This document shows positions 24,577-32,601 of a DNA stretch of 45,811 bases, piece by piece. The stretch lies in the NCBI GenBank assembly GCA_012269545.1, contig JAAXKB010000035.1:1-45811 (forward strand). The letters are read 5' to 3'. The position numbers and the translations under genes are program-made. Numbering within the stretch: position 1 is the first letter of the stretch; each line of letters opens with the position of its first letter. Below the pieces are notes generated by a model. The model ran no database searches. It saw only the letters and a list, made by a program, of their open reading frames with translations, and was not told where the DNA came from. The DNA comes from Gammaproteobacteria bacterium (GTDB lineage: Bacteria; Pseudomonadota; Gammaproteobacteria; Pseudomonadales; Azotimanducaceae).

Positions 24577-25539
24577 ATGGGCTCTTTCTCACGCCCGCTA
24601 GGCTGGGCGACGAAACCTAAAGACGATCCTTCGGTGCAGGCGTTACGCAGCCATCTGCTTCAGCACAATGGCATCAAGGGGTTGGATGTGCTGAGCCCGA
24701 AAGATATTGAACGTGCGGTGGCACGATTTCGCCGTGACGGTTTCGTCGTGATAGCAGATGTCTTGAACAGCGAACAGACGGAATTTCTCGCAGCAGGATG
24801 TGACGAAGTTGCCGCAGAAATTGTTGCGCTAGATACGGAAAATAAAGGCAATCGCGGTACCCATCGCTATTCGTTCGGTGGCTCTAGTTTGACCCGCAGT
24901 CAATTGCACAGACCCGAATGGCAAATGTTGCTCGAGCTGCCGTTGGTTGATCAAATGGTAAGCGCCATTTTTGGCTCAGCAGACTATGCTCTGCGCGCCG
25001 CTAGCGGTGATTTTTGTTTGCCGGGCGCCATTTATTATCAACCGCTGCATTCAGACATTCGTGACTACGTTGACCCAAAACAAACGCCTTTTAGCGCTTT
25101 TATCGATCCCGTCAACACGATGTCCGTTCGAGACCTGCCTTGTCCCTATGTATGCGTAAACTTTCTTCCGCAGGAATTGACGACTCTAAATGGCCCGACT
25201 CGACAAATCCCCGGCACGCAAAATTCTCGCCAGCCGATTCCTGTCCTAGCGGAGGAACCGGAGTGGATGCGCCTGAGCACGGTATGCCCCGCACCGGCTG
25301 GCGGTATGATGATTCGAGATGTTCGCGCATGGCACGGCGGTACGCCGAACTTATCTGATGCAACGCGCTCCATACCCAATCTGGAGTTTTATGCACCGTG
25401 GTTTCGTGAACCCATGGTGCCGGGCATCAGTTACGAATCCTTCAAAAAAATGTCTCCCCGCGCACAACAGCTTGCACGCTTTTGCGTAGCCGACTCCAGC
25501 GCAGAGCTGGTAACCGGGCCTACCTTGCGTGCGCCATAA
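24577..25539 (+). CDS. Phytanoyl-CoA dioxygenase (PhyH)-like protein
   Basis: A 320-residue Fe(II)/2-oxoglutarate dioxygenase, the most divergent of the four PhyH-like proteins here. The ligands are H158-S-D160 (QPLHSDIRDY) and H253 (AWHGGTPN), with R264 for 2-oxoglutarate, and FRRDGFVVIADVL (51-63) is the usual N-terminal segment. LNGPTRQIPGTQNSRQ (204-219) is the strand-turn before the distal His. ATG at 24577. The aldo/keto reductase starts 21 bases after its stop, so the pair is probably an operon in which a hydroxylated product could be further oxidised or reduced. Confidence 0.85.
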   Translation: MGSFSRPLGWATKPKDDPSVQALRSHLLQHNGIKGLDVLSPKDIERAVARFRRDGFVVIADVLNSEQTEFLAAGCDEVAAEIVALDTENKGNRGTHRYSFGGSSLTRSQLHRPEWQMLLELPLVDQMVSAIFGSADYALRAASGDFCLPGAIYYQPLHSDIRDYVDPKQTPFSAFIDPVNTMSVRDLPCPYVCVNFLPQELTTLNGPTRQIPGTQNSRQPIPVLAEEPEWMRLSTVCPAPAGGMMIRDVRAWHGGTPNLSDATRSIPNLEFYAPWFREPMVPGISYESFKKMSPRAQQLARFCVADSSAELVTGPTLRAP

Positions 25540-25560
25540 ACACTTAACGAGAAAATCATC

Positions 25561-26523
25561 ATGCAATATCGTCAGCTGGGCCGTTCGGGTCTAAAAGTCA
25601 GCGAGCTGTGTTTGGGCACCATGAACTTTGGGTCCAGAACGTCGCCTCAAGCTGCGCAGGACATTTTGTCCGCTGCGATGGAGGCAGGCATCAACTTTAT
25701 CGACACCGCCAACCAATATGGCGGTGACAGTGGGGTGGGCACGACGGAAACGATTATTGGCCAGTGGTTAGCACAAGATCCAAACCGACGGCATAACGCT
25801 GTTATTGCGACTAAGGTGCACGAACCGATGTCCAATGGCATTAACGACCGCGGGCTGTCGGCCCGGCACATTCAAATGGCCTGCGAGGCCAGCCTAAAGC
25901 GCCTGCAGGTTGAGCACATTGATCTGTACCAAATGCACCACATTGATCGAACGACCCCTGTGGACGAGATCTGGCAGGCCATGGATCGTCTCTACCAACA
26001 GGGTAAAATCACCTATGTGGGCTCAAGCAACTTTCCGGGCTGGGCGATTGCTCAGGCTAACGAAAGAGCCCAATCGCAACAGCGCCTGGGTCTGGTATCT
26101 GAGCAGGGTCTGTATAACTTGCTGGAGCGCCGTGCAGAGCTCGAGGTGCTTCCCGCCTGTCGCGAATACGGGCTCGGGCTGATTCCCTGGAGCCCGCTAG
26201 CAGGCGGTTTGCTGGCGGCGGGTAGCGACGTATCGGGTAGACGCCAAGCACCAGCCATGCAGCAGGCAAGGCAAGCCAAGGCCGAACAGCTGCAAGCATT
26301 CCACAATTTATGTGACGATCTTCGCGAGGTGCCCAGCAATGTGGCGTTAGCGTGGCTTTTGCACCAGCCCGGTGTCACGGCGACCATTATCGGTCCGGGC
26401 ACCATTGAGCAGTTACAGGGCGTTTTAGAGGTGCCGCAACTCAGGCTAAGCCAAGAGACGCTGGACAAAATCGACGAGATTTTCCCGCCATGCGGCGCGG
26501 CACCAGAAGCCTACGCTTGGTAG
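25561..26523 (+). CDS. Aldo/keto reductase family oxidoreductase
   Basis: A 320-residue NADPH-dependent (beta/alpha)8-barrel reductase. The catalytic tetrad is D48, Y53, K85 and H126 (NFIDTANQYG; ATKVHE; QMHHID). The C-terminal NADPH-binding region ends IIGPGTIEQLQGVLEV. YdjG/YghZ-like enzymes of this shape reduce aldehydes and ketones. It is co-transcribed with the PhyH-like gene that ends 21 bases before it; the AAAATC leader has only a GAGAAA as ribosome site. Substrate unknown. Confidence 0.9.
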   Translation: MQYRQLGRSGLKVSELCLGTMNFGSRTSPQAAQDILSAAMEAGINFIDTANQYGGDSGVGTTETIIGQWLAQDPNRRHNAVIATKVHEPMSNGINDRGLSARHIQMACEASLKRLQVEHIDLYQMHHIDRTTPVDEIWQAMDRLYQQGKITYVGSSNFPGWAIAQANERAQSQQRLGLVSEQGLYNLLERRAELEVLPACREYGLGLIPWSPLAGGLLAAGSDVSGRRQAPAMQQARQAKAEQLQAFHNLCDDLREVPSNVALAWLLHQPGVTATIIGPGTIEQLQGVLEVPQLRLSQETLDKIDEIFPPCGAAPEAYAW

Positions 26524-26872
26524 TCGCATACGAGGTTTGTCAGGGGAGCAGCATGTCTGTGTTAACACGACAAGGCACGGCAAAGAACGCGCCGAAAATC
26601 ATCTCGAACGGCGGCAGCTCGTGGTCAGTAAGTTGCTCAAGCTCATCAAGCTGTTGCAAGAGCGCGTAGACGAATCGCAATGAATCGCCAGTGCAAGATC
26701 TTTGCAATGGGACCTATGATTCGATGACGCCGGTTGGTTTGTTCTCAGCAATCTTGGGGTGACGCTTTGCAGGACGTTGCCCTCACGCCGGCGTAAAGGA
26801 ATACCCTTTAGCGCGGCGAGGGTCGATGATGGACATCACTCAGCCGTGCGACCAGTCGGTGTATTGGAATGG
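26524..26872. other. Intergenic region, 349 bp
   Basis: This stretch lies between convergent genes. No gene with a start codon and ribosome site is convincing. One plus-strand frame (about 26620-26685) reads as an amphipathic helix, ERRQLVVSKLLKLIKLLQ, ending at TGA, without a good start; it may be a gene remnant. I see no clear terminator. Confidence 0.4.
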
Positions 26873-27268
26873 TTAGCCTGCCCCCGGTGAGCACACGCCC
26901 ATCTGTATCATCGTCTCGCCAACGCTCGGTTTAGAGGTCACTGAATAGCCCGCTCTGAAACCTAAGTTGCTGCCAACAGAGCTCAGTATAAACGTGCTTT
27001 CCTCGTTCTCGCCCTTGATCAAAAAGTCCTTAGCTGAAAGGGTCTGTCGGCAATCGTCGGTATTACACATAAACACCTGAGCGGCGTCCGGGAGCACCTT
27101 GATCGTTGAGTTTTCGACCTCGATCGTAAAGGCGACATCCGTTTCCTCTTGATCGATGTAATAGGGTGGGCCGAGGATCACGTCCCTGAGTTGTTTACAC
27201 TCCCAGCTTTCAGCCCAGCCTGCAGTCGTCGTCAGCAAGAAAAGAAAGCTTGCGATAATGTGCTTCAT
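26873..27268 (-). CDS. Small exported hypothetical protein
   Basis: A 131-residue protein with a signal peptide (MKHIIASFLFLLTTTAGWAES) and a beta-rich mature part containing four Cys: C near residue 24, C-N-T-D-D-C (68-73) and one near the C-terminus, which could form two periplasmic disulfides. No family is recognised. ATG at 27268 has AGGTCT about six bases upstream. It is alone on its strand; the RidA-like gene diverges 179 bases away. Confidence 0.65.
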   Translation of the reverse strand: MKHIIASFLFLLTTTAGWAESWECKQLRDVILGPPYYIDQEETDVAFTIEVENSTIKVLPDAAQVFMCNTDDCRQTLSAKDFLIKGENEESTFILSSVGSNLGFRAGYSVTSKPSVGETMIQMGVCSPGAG

Positions 27269-27447
27269 GTAAGACCTCTAAAGATTGACGCAAGATGCGT
27301 GTCGCAGGCGGCGGCTTGAAGGCGTCTGTGTTTTGCTTCGCAATGCCCCAGTGGCGGTTTTGCCGATTGCGCGTGAGGTATCTTGGCATAACGTCGACGA
27401 CTTGCAACAATTAGAAGAAGCAAAACAACCCAGACAGAGAGTCCAAA

Positions 27448-27822
27448 ATGTCCATCAGCGTTATCGTTCCAGAATCAGCCCAAGAAACCTACAGCTCGTG
27501 GCATTTTGCACCAGCCGTGCAACACGAAGACCTCATTTTTTTCTCCGGCGTTGTTGGCCAAGGCGAGTCTGCGGAGGAAGAATTCAGAAACGCATGGGCG
27601 TCTTTGGGCGAGACACTTACGGCAGCGGGTGTGGGTTACGAAGACATCATTGACACCACGATTTATATGGTAGAACTGCAAAAAAATGCCCGCGCCATGA
27701 GCAAGGCGAAAGACGAATTTATCAAAGAACCTTACCCAGCCTCCACGTGGATCGGTATCACCGAACTGGTCATTCCAGGAGCAAGAGCTGAGATCAAAGT
27801 TCTGGCGCGAAAACCGAGATAA
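27448..27822 (+). CDS. RidA-like (YjgF/Rid family) protein
   Basis: A 124-residue trimer-forming Rid-family protein. The fold is clear from DLIFFSGVVGQGESAEEEFRNAWASLGETL (28-57) and the YEDIIDTTIYMVEL segment. Archetypal RidA enzymes hydrolyse reactive enamines and need an Arg in 'P-A-R-x-T'; here the position reads Y-P-A-S-T-W, so the catalytic Arg is replaced by Ser and classical enamine deaminase activity is unlikely. Such Arg-less branches (Rid4-7) often sit in catabolic clusters with other roles. ATG at 27448 follows GAGAG. A short hairpin with a T-run follows the stop. Confidence 0.85.
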   Translation: MSISVIVPESAQETYSSWHFAPAVQHEDLIFFSGVVGQGESAEEEFRNAWASLGETLTAAGVGYEDIIDTTIYMVELQKNARAMSKAKDEFIKEPYPASTWIGITELVIPGARAEIKVLARKPR

Positions 27823-27823
27823 A

Positions 27824-27846
27824 GACCGATATCGGCCCAGTTTTTT
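27824..27846 (+). terminator. Possible terminator after the RidA-like gene
   Basis: Directly after the stop, a short dyad around CCGATATCGG is followed by CCCAG and six T residues. The stem is short and nearly loopless, so only the T-run and position support this. Confidence 0.35.
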
Positions 27847-28135
27847 CACGCTAACCTCTGCGACCTTACCCTTGCTTACTGGGGAACCGCGCAAAAGCAG
27901 GTCATGTGCGAGGGGCAGAGGCCTTTCGGTCGGGCAAAAGCATTAGACCCTCTTTTCGCAAAAAACATCACTTACCGCGTGAGATGGCCTGCTCTGGGGA
28001 ACCATTGACTCTCCAGAGGCCGGCTTGATTGTTTGTCGATGTTTTAACGCATTGGGAAACTTGGCAAACTGAGCGCAAGGAATCGCAGCGAATGGCGATA
28101 GTCTTGGGTGTAGAGCATGGTGCAAGGGATAAGAT
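27847..28135. other. Intergenic region before the TauD-like gene
   Basis: About 290 bases lie between the RidA-like and TauD-like genes. It should hold the promoter of the downstream gene. I see no coding frame with support, no operator and no RNA gene. Confidence 0.4.
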
Positions 28136-29164
28136 ATGAGAGACATAGCGGGTCAACCGATACTCGACACGCGCGCATGGCGAAGTGCTGAGTTAGCGCA
28201 AACCGAGTGGGTAACACACCTCTCTGCGGAGCAGATAAAGGCGCTAAATGAGGCAGCCGATGCCTTGCCCTACGATGACGCAAGTTGGCTGGACTGTGAT
28301 GTGCGCGAAATCATGAGATCTGCTGCATCACAATTGCTGCGCCAAGCCAGCAAGGAGTTGGCGATAGGCAAGGGTTTTGTTTTGCTTCGCGGACTTGATG
28401 CCAGCGACACTGAGCGACTCCGCCGGATTTTCTGGATCATCGGCAATGGACTTGGCGAACCGGTAATGCAGAACGCCAGAGGAGAGGTGCTGAGCATCGT
28501 CGCCGATCGGTTTGCCGGGGCAGAGCGCGGCGTGGATACCCGTGGCTATGAAAGTAACGATGAACTCCGCTTTCACTGCGACGGCGGCGACTGCATTGGC
28601 ATGAGTTGCATACGCCAGGCACCCGAGGGCGGAGGCAATGGTTTGGTCAGCCTGTTTGCGCTGTATAACGAAGTTCTCACCAAGCATCCGCAGCATCTCG
28701 ATGCTCTGATGCAAGGATTTCCCCTGTATTCACGCAAAGAGCAGGGTGATGCCGAATCAACAAAAAAACTCGGTAGTGTGCAACACACCCGGATACCGGT
28801 TTTTGCTTGGCATGACGGGGCGATGAGTGCATGGCTCAACATCCAGCTGGCGGAGCTTGCGGCACAGGTCTCTGGGCAGGCGTTTAGTGACGCCGAGCGA
28901 GACGCACTGACCTGTATTGAAACGCTAGCGAACGATCCGGAAATGCAGTTGACCTTTAAACAGGAGGCCGGTGACGTAATCTTTATTAACAATCTGGCGA
29001 TCATGCATCGGCGAGACAAATATCATGACGCAGCGGACGAGGCGCAGAAGCGCATGCTCTACCGTATGTGGGTCAACTTATACCAGTCTCGTTCATTAAC
29101 CCGTCAACACGCAGCGTTGCGCCGTGGTATCCGCGGAGCCAAGCCAACAATTGCGGCCGCCTGA
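28136..29164 (+). CDS. TauD/TfdA family Fe(II)/2-oxoglutarate dioxygenase
   Basis: A 342-residue dioxygenase of the TauD/TfdA (CAS-like) family. The iron ligands are H147-C-D149 (LRFHCDGGDCIGM) and H291 (IMHRRDKYHD), with R310 (RMLYRMW) for 2-oxoglutarate. The segment LRFHCDGGDCIGMSCIRQAP and VIFINNLAIMHRRD resemble TfdA-like proteins annotated as taurine catabolism dioxygenases, but no specificity can be read. Members hydroxylate next to carboxylate or sulfonate groups. ATG at 28136 follows AAGGGA. It is the fifth Fe/2-oxoglutarate oxygenase in this window and belongs to a different subfamily from the four PhyH-like proteins. Confidence 0.88.
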   Translation: MRDIAGQPILDTRAWRSAELAQTEWVTHLSAEQIKALNEAADALPYDDASWLDCDVREIMRSAASQLLRQASKELAIGKGFVLLRGLDASDTERLRRIFWIIGNGLGEPVMQNARGEVLSIVADRFAGAERGVDTRGYESNDELRFHCDGGDCIGMSCIRQAPEGGGNGLVSLFALYNEVLTKHPQHLDALMQGFPLYSRKEQGDAESTKKLGSVQHTRIPVFAWHDGAMSAWLNIQLAELAAQVSGQAFSDAERDALTCIETLANDPEMQLTFKQEAGDVIFINNLAIMHRRDKYHDAADEAQKRMLYRMWVNLYQSRSLTRQHAALRRGIRGAKPTIAAA

Positions 29165-29209
29165 CCCAGCGCAGTGGCGCAGTCTTCGCAGCGGCGCTCG
29201 TTCTGACTT

Positions 29210-29584
29210 TCAGATCGGCCTGCTAAAGACATCTTTTTCGGCGATCCGACCGTTCTCGAACGTGTACCGTTCCACGCCGACCCTCTCAAATCGTTCGTTG
29301 TTCGCCAGATCGGTCCCGGTAACCCGGTAGGTCATGAACGTGGCATCTTGGGCGTGGTGAAAAACAACGTCCTCAAACCGCACGTCCTTCTGCGTGGCGT
29401 TGCGTTCTGCAAAAAAAGCGGCCACTTGGTCTCTGCTACGCATGACTCGGGTTACATCATTGACGACGATTGAATAGGTGAAGTCCTCGGTTACGACGTC
29501 GTATAGGGCATCAAGATCTTGCTTGAAAAAAGCCCGCCCAAATTGTTTAAAGAGCAAATCACGCTCTGCATTGTTTTGCGCCAT
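29210..29584 (-). CDS. SnoaL/NTF2-like domain protein
   Basis: A 124-residue protein with the cone-shaped SnoaL/NTF2-like fold: an N-terminal helix (ERDLLFKQFGRAFFKQDLDALYDVVTEDF) followed by strands with RSRDQVAAFFAER and a C-terminal RYTFENGRIAEKDVF. Enzymes of this fold include cyclases, isomerases and hydroxylases acting on polyketides and steroids; many have unknown function. ATG at 29584 is chosen because AGGAGAG lies just upstream; the open frame continuing to 29674 overlaps the neighbour's end out of frame and is rejected. It follows the cyclase-family gene by 43 bases and is likely co-transcribed. Confidence 0.78.
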   Translation of the reverse strand: MAQNNAERDLLFKQFGRAFFKQDLDALYDVVTEDFTYSIVVNDVTRVMRSRDQVAAFFAERNATQKDVRFEDVVFHHAQDATFMTYRVTGTDLANNERFERVGVERYTFENGRIAEKDVFSRPI

Positions 29585-29627
29585 GACACTCTCCTTTGGC
29601 GAGGGTTGGGGCAGGTTTCCATCGGCC

Positions 29628-30647
29628 TCAGAACACTGCCAGTGGGGTGAGGGGCGATCCAGTAGCGCCTTCAATGTTGAGCGGCGTTGCCGTAAACAGA
29701 AACGTTTGCCGTTGCAGGCGAGCTGCCGTTTCGGCTACTTGGTCCAGTTGCAGATGATCAAAAATCGGCATGCCTAACGCAGCGTTGGCGAGCGTATGCA
29801 CCGGATTGAATACGCCTTCAACCCCGCTTGGCATGACATCACTGATCGCATCGCAACCAATGGCGGCCACGCCGCGCTCTTTCAGCCAGGGACCGATGGA
29901 CGCATGCATTCCCGCAGTAGCCCCCAGCGCATCATAGTCGCGCTGCGTTGCAGCGAGCTGCCAACGGCCCACCCGCAGCAACAGGATGTCTCCGCTCTGA
30001 ATTGTTGTACCCGTCGACGCCTCCCACGCTTCTAAATGTTCGGCTTTGATTTGAGCGCCAGGCTCGAGGTAGTCCACACCGTACAAGCGTGGCAGATCAA
30101 CCAAAACCCCGCGGCCAAAAATGCCGCGGGCTGCGATATGCTCGACGCCAACGTGGACAAATCCATCTTCCTTCGGCGCAAAATCGAACCCGTTGTACAG
30201 TTTTCCTCGCCAGCCAAAATGGGCGACGCCATCCATGTGTGAGTGGATGCCTCCGTGGTAGTTAATGTTAAAAATATCGCCGGCAGCCGATTCGCCGGCA
30301 TCGAATTCCGGTGGCAAATCGAATACGAATGTTTTGTGACCAAGCGGTTCAATGAAGTTGCCTGATGCAGACTTGCTCATGGGGTTGGCTAGGCTAACGC
30401 TTTCACCCGTCGTGACGAGGGAAGCCGCGTTCACTCTTGTTTGCGGTGTAATCAAATTTAGCGCGCCGAGCTCGTCCTCTTCGCCGAATTCGCCCCAGCG
30501 TTTCGATTCATTGAAGAGAGCCTGATATTGGGGAATGGTGACGACTGGCGTATCTTTGCCCAGCTTGGGTAAGGAATCTTGGGCCAAGCTGTGAAGCGAA
30601 GTACAGCAAACAGCCGTGCAGAGGAGGGTGCGCAGAACGAATGTCAT
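29628..30647 (-). CDS. Exported cyclase/kynurenine-formamidase-family hydrolase
   Basis: A 339-residue metal-dependent hydrolase of the Cyclase family (PF04199, kynurenine formamidase-like). A signal peptide (TLLCTAVCCTSLHSLAQ) suggests a periplasmic site. The metal-binding signature HGGIHSHMDGVAHF (131-144) matches 'H.GTH.D.P.H', with a further metal-site motif GHKTFVFDLPP before it. Substrates of related enzymes include amides and lactone-like rings. Start ATG at 30647. It is 91 bases after the GPH transporter gene and 43 before the SnoaL-like gene, forming a probable three-gene minus-strand operon: import, hydrolysis, and a SnoaL-type step. Confidence 0.82.
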   Translation of the reverse strand: MTFVLRTLLCTAVCCTSLHSLAQDSLPKLGKDTPVVTIPQYQALFNESKRWGEFGEEDELGALNLITPQTRVNAASLVTTGESVSLANPMSKSASGNFIEPLGHKTFVFDLPPEFDAGESAAGDIFNINYHGGIHSHMDGVAHFGWRGKLYNGFDFAPKEDGFVHVGVEHIAARGIFGRGVLVDLPRLYGVDYLEPGAQIKAEHLEAWEASTGTTIQSGDILLLRVGRWQLAATQRDYDALGATAGMHASIGPWLKERGVAAIGCDAISDVMPSGVEGVFNPVHTLANAALGMPIFDHLQLDQVAETAARLQRQTFLFTATPLNIEGATGSPLTPLAVF

Positions 30648-30738
30648 GATTTGGTCTTCTTGTTATCCAGAGCGAAGAGCTAAAGATGCGTTAGGCCACG
30701 GGTTTATGCAACCAAGTGCTGGGTTTTGCAGATATCTT

Positions 30739-32280
30739 TCACAAGCCCGATTGCTGCTCCTGCTCCTGCTGGCGTTGACGTAACCGTTGGTGAATGCTGC
30801 CGAGAGCCGTCTTGTCGATGCGGTAACCCAAGTAAACCACGCCTGCAATGATGCCGCCGATCATGGCTAACGGGCCGTCAACAATGCCGAGCCGAAAAAT
30901 AATGTCCGCGGGCACATCGCCGGGTACCGATTGCGGTGGCAACGCGATGTAATACTGAAGGGCTAATCCAGCAACGATGTGACCTACAGCATTCATCGCC
31001 TTGGCGAAGAAAGCTCTCGCTGAATAGAAAATGCCCTCCGATCGCATGCCGGTATTGAGCTCATGCTCGTCTGCGATATCAGCCAACGCAGACATCACGC
31101 TGATGTTCAGAACCGCACCAAAAAACGACGAAAAGCTGCCAAGAAAAATAATAAAGGCGACAAGAGCCCAAGACGCATTCGCCGGAGCGGCTCCGAGCAG
31201 CGCGAGGTTAGCACTCATCGACCAAAAAACACTTAGGCCGATTGCTGACAGAGAAATGGTCCAGCGTTTATCAAAACGATCATGCAGGCGTGCAGCAAGA
31301 AAGAATCCAACGTGAACACCAATGATGTTGTTGAGTACCAAAAAGCCGATTTGATATGGCGTGAGTTCCCAAAAAAAAGTACCCATGTAGATGGCAAGCG
31401 TCTCGTGGGTGCCAATGGTCAGGGATAGAAAAAACAAACCCAACAACAGATACAAATAATTCCTGTTCTGCAGCACCGACCAAATGTCGCGGTAGAACGA
31501 GCCGAAGGAGAGTGTCCCTGATGCGTTATTCTCGTTGCTTTTAAGGTGATCTATCTGATCCTGCGTACCAAATGCGCAGGCAAAGATCGAGACTAAAATG
31601 ATTGCGCAGGCGGCGAGAGCAATCCATGTGTAGGCAGGCCGGTAAAGTTGTGCGCCTTGATCCGCAAAAATAAAACCGAACACCAAAAACCATGCGATCA
31701 AGTGCATCAACATGCCGCCGTACAAGCCGAAGAGGTTATTGAAAGCCATCACTCGGGTGCGCTCTAAGTAATCCTTAGACAGCTCTGCTCCCATTGCTAA
31801 ATGAGGAACAACATAAAACGTCTGAAACGTACGCTGCAGGATGGTAAACAAACAAAGCCACGAGAAAAGCAGGGTTTGCGACTGCACGACAAACTGCGGT
31901 GGATGAAAAATCAAAAAGACACAAATAGCGAGTGGGATTGGGGCAGTAAAAAGAAAGGGGTGTCTGCGACCTAGCCGCGAACGAAATCTATCCGAAATCG
32001 CACCGATTAAAGGGTCGGTGATCGCGTCAGCAAAGATCGCCAGGGCCAAGGCGGTACCCGCTAAGCCTGCGGGTAAACCAAGGATTTGTTGATAGAAAAG
32101 AAGGCCAAGTGCATTAAAAATCCACATTGACGCCGCTTCTCCGCCTGCGCCAACACCAAAGAAAAATTTAGTGCGCAGTGGTACGGCAAGGGCTTCGCCG
32201 CTGTCCTTGGGGTTCGTGCGCGAGCTCTCCGAGCCATTTGAGCGCGAGCCACTTTCGCCGGATTGAAATTTATCGCTCAC
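30739..32280 (-). CDS. GPH-family MFS transporter
   Basis: A 513-residue inner-membrane secondary transporter of the glycoside-pentoside-hexuronide:cation symporter family. The signature is FADAITDPLIGAISDRFR (83-100) with SRLGRRHPFL (101-110), in the MelB cation-site position. It has an unusual N-terminal tail of about 35 residues rich in Ser, Gly and Glu before the first helix, and a Gln/Glu-rich C-terminus (RQRQQEQEQQSG). Start is GTG at 32280 after GGGGGT. It heads a minus-strand unit with the cyclase-family and SnoaL-like genes, and is divergent from another GPH transporter, so the two share a promoter region. Confidence 0.86.
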   Translation of the reverse strand: MSDKFQSGESGSRSNGSESSRTNPKDSGEALAVPLRTKFFFGVGAGGEAASMWIFNALGLLFYQQILGLPAGLAGTALALAIFADAITDPLIGAISDRFRSRLGRRHPFLFTAPIPLAICVFLIFHPPQFVVQSQTLLFSWLCLFTILQRTFQTFYVVPHLAMGAELSKDYLERTRVMAFNNLFGLYGGMLMHLIAWFLVFGFIFADQGAQLYRPAYTWIALAACAIILVSIFACAFGTQDQIDHLKSNENNASGTLSFGSFYRDIWSVLQNRNYLYLLLGLFFLSLTIGTHETLAIYMGTFFWELTPYQIGFLVLNNIIGVHVGFFLAARLHDRFDKRWTISLSAIGLSVFWSMSANLALLGAAPANASWALVAFIIFLGSFSSFFGAVLNISVMSALADIADEHELNTGMRSEGIFYSARAFFAKAMNAVGHIVAGLALQYYIALPPQSVPGDVPADIIFRLGIVDGPLAMIGGIIAGVVYLGYRIDKTALGSIHQRLRQRQQEQEQQSGL

Positions 32281-32601
32281 TCTTGACCCCCGTTACAAAA
32301 GTACGCCAAAACGCCGCGTTCGCCTACAGAAATTACGTTCTATCGCTAGCGACGATTAACTCACGACTTAGAGAGAGATGATGTAGAGAGTAAGGATATT
32401 GGACCATGTGAGTACGCATTGGAGCGGGCTGCAGTTAACGTTTTCCGGTGTCAGGCCGGCATAGGGTTGACAGAGGCGGAAGGGCGTCGGTTAATTTTTC
32501 TACCGCCTGAGTCCATAGGATTGACCATTAAAAGGTTTCTTAGCGTCTCGACGGCCAACCGTGATAGCTTTAGGCGTGTTTGCAGGCAGGGGAGGGGCCG
32601 C
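32281..32601. other. Intergenic region between divergent GPH transporter genes
   Basis: About 320 bases lie between the two transporter start codons. The downstream frame is open back to 32419, but its upstream part is basic and lacks a ribosome site, so it is treated as non-coding leader. Both promoters should be here; I see no clear operator. Confidence 0.45.

Noticed and set aside
26620-26690. Amphipathic-helix frame ending at TGA (considered as a third selenoprotein)
   Set aside because: No good start, no redox motif around the TGA and a second stop soon after.
29585-29674. Longer start for the SnoaL-like protein
   Set aside because: AGGAGAG sits just before ATG 29584, and the extension overlaps the neighbouring gene out of frame.
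32419-32601. Longer start for the third GPH transporter
   Set aside because: GTG at 32602 has GGAGG at ideal spacing; the upstream stretch has no ribosome site or family likeness.
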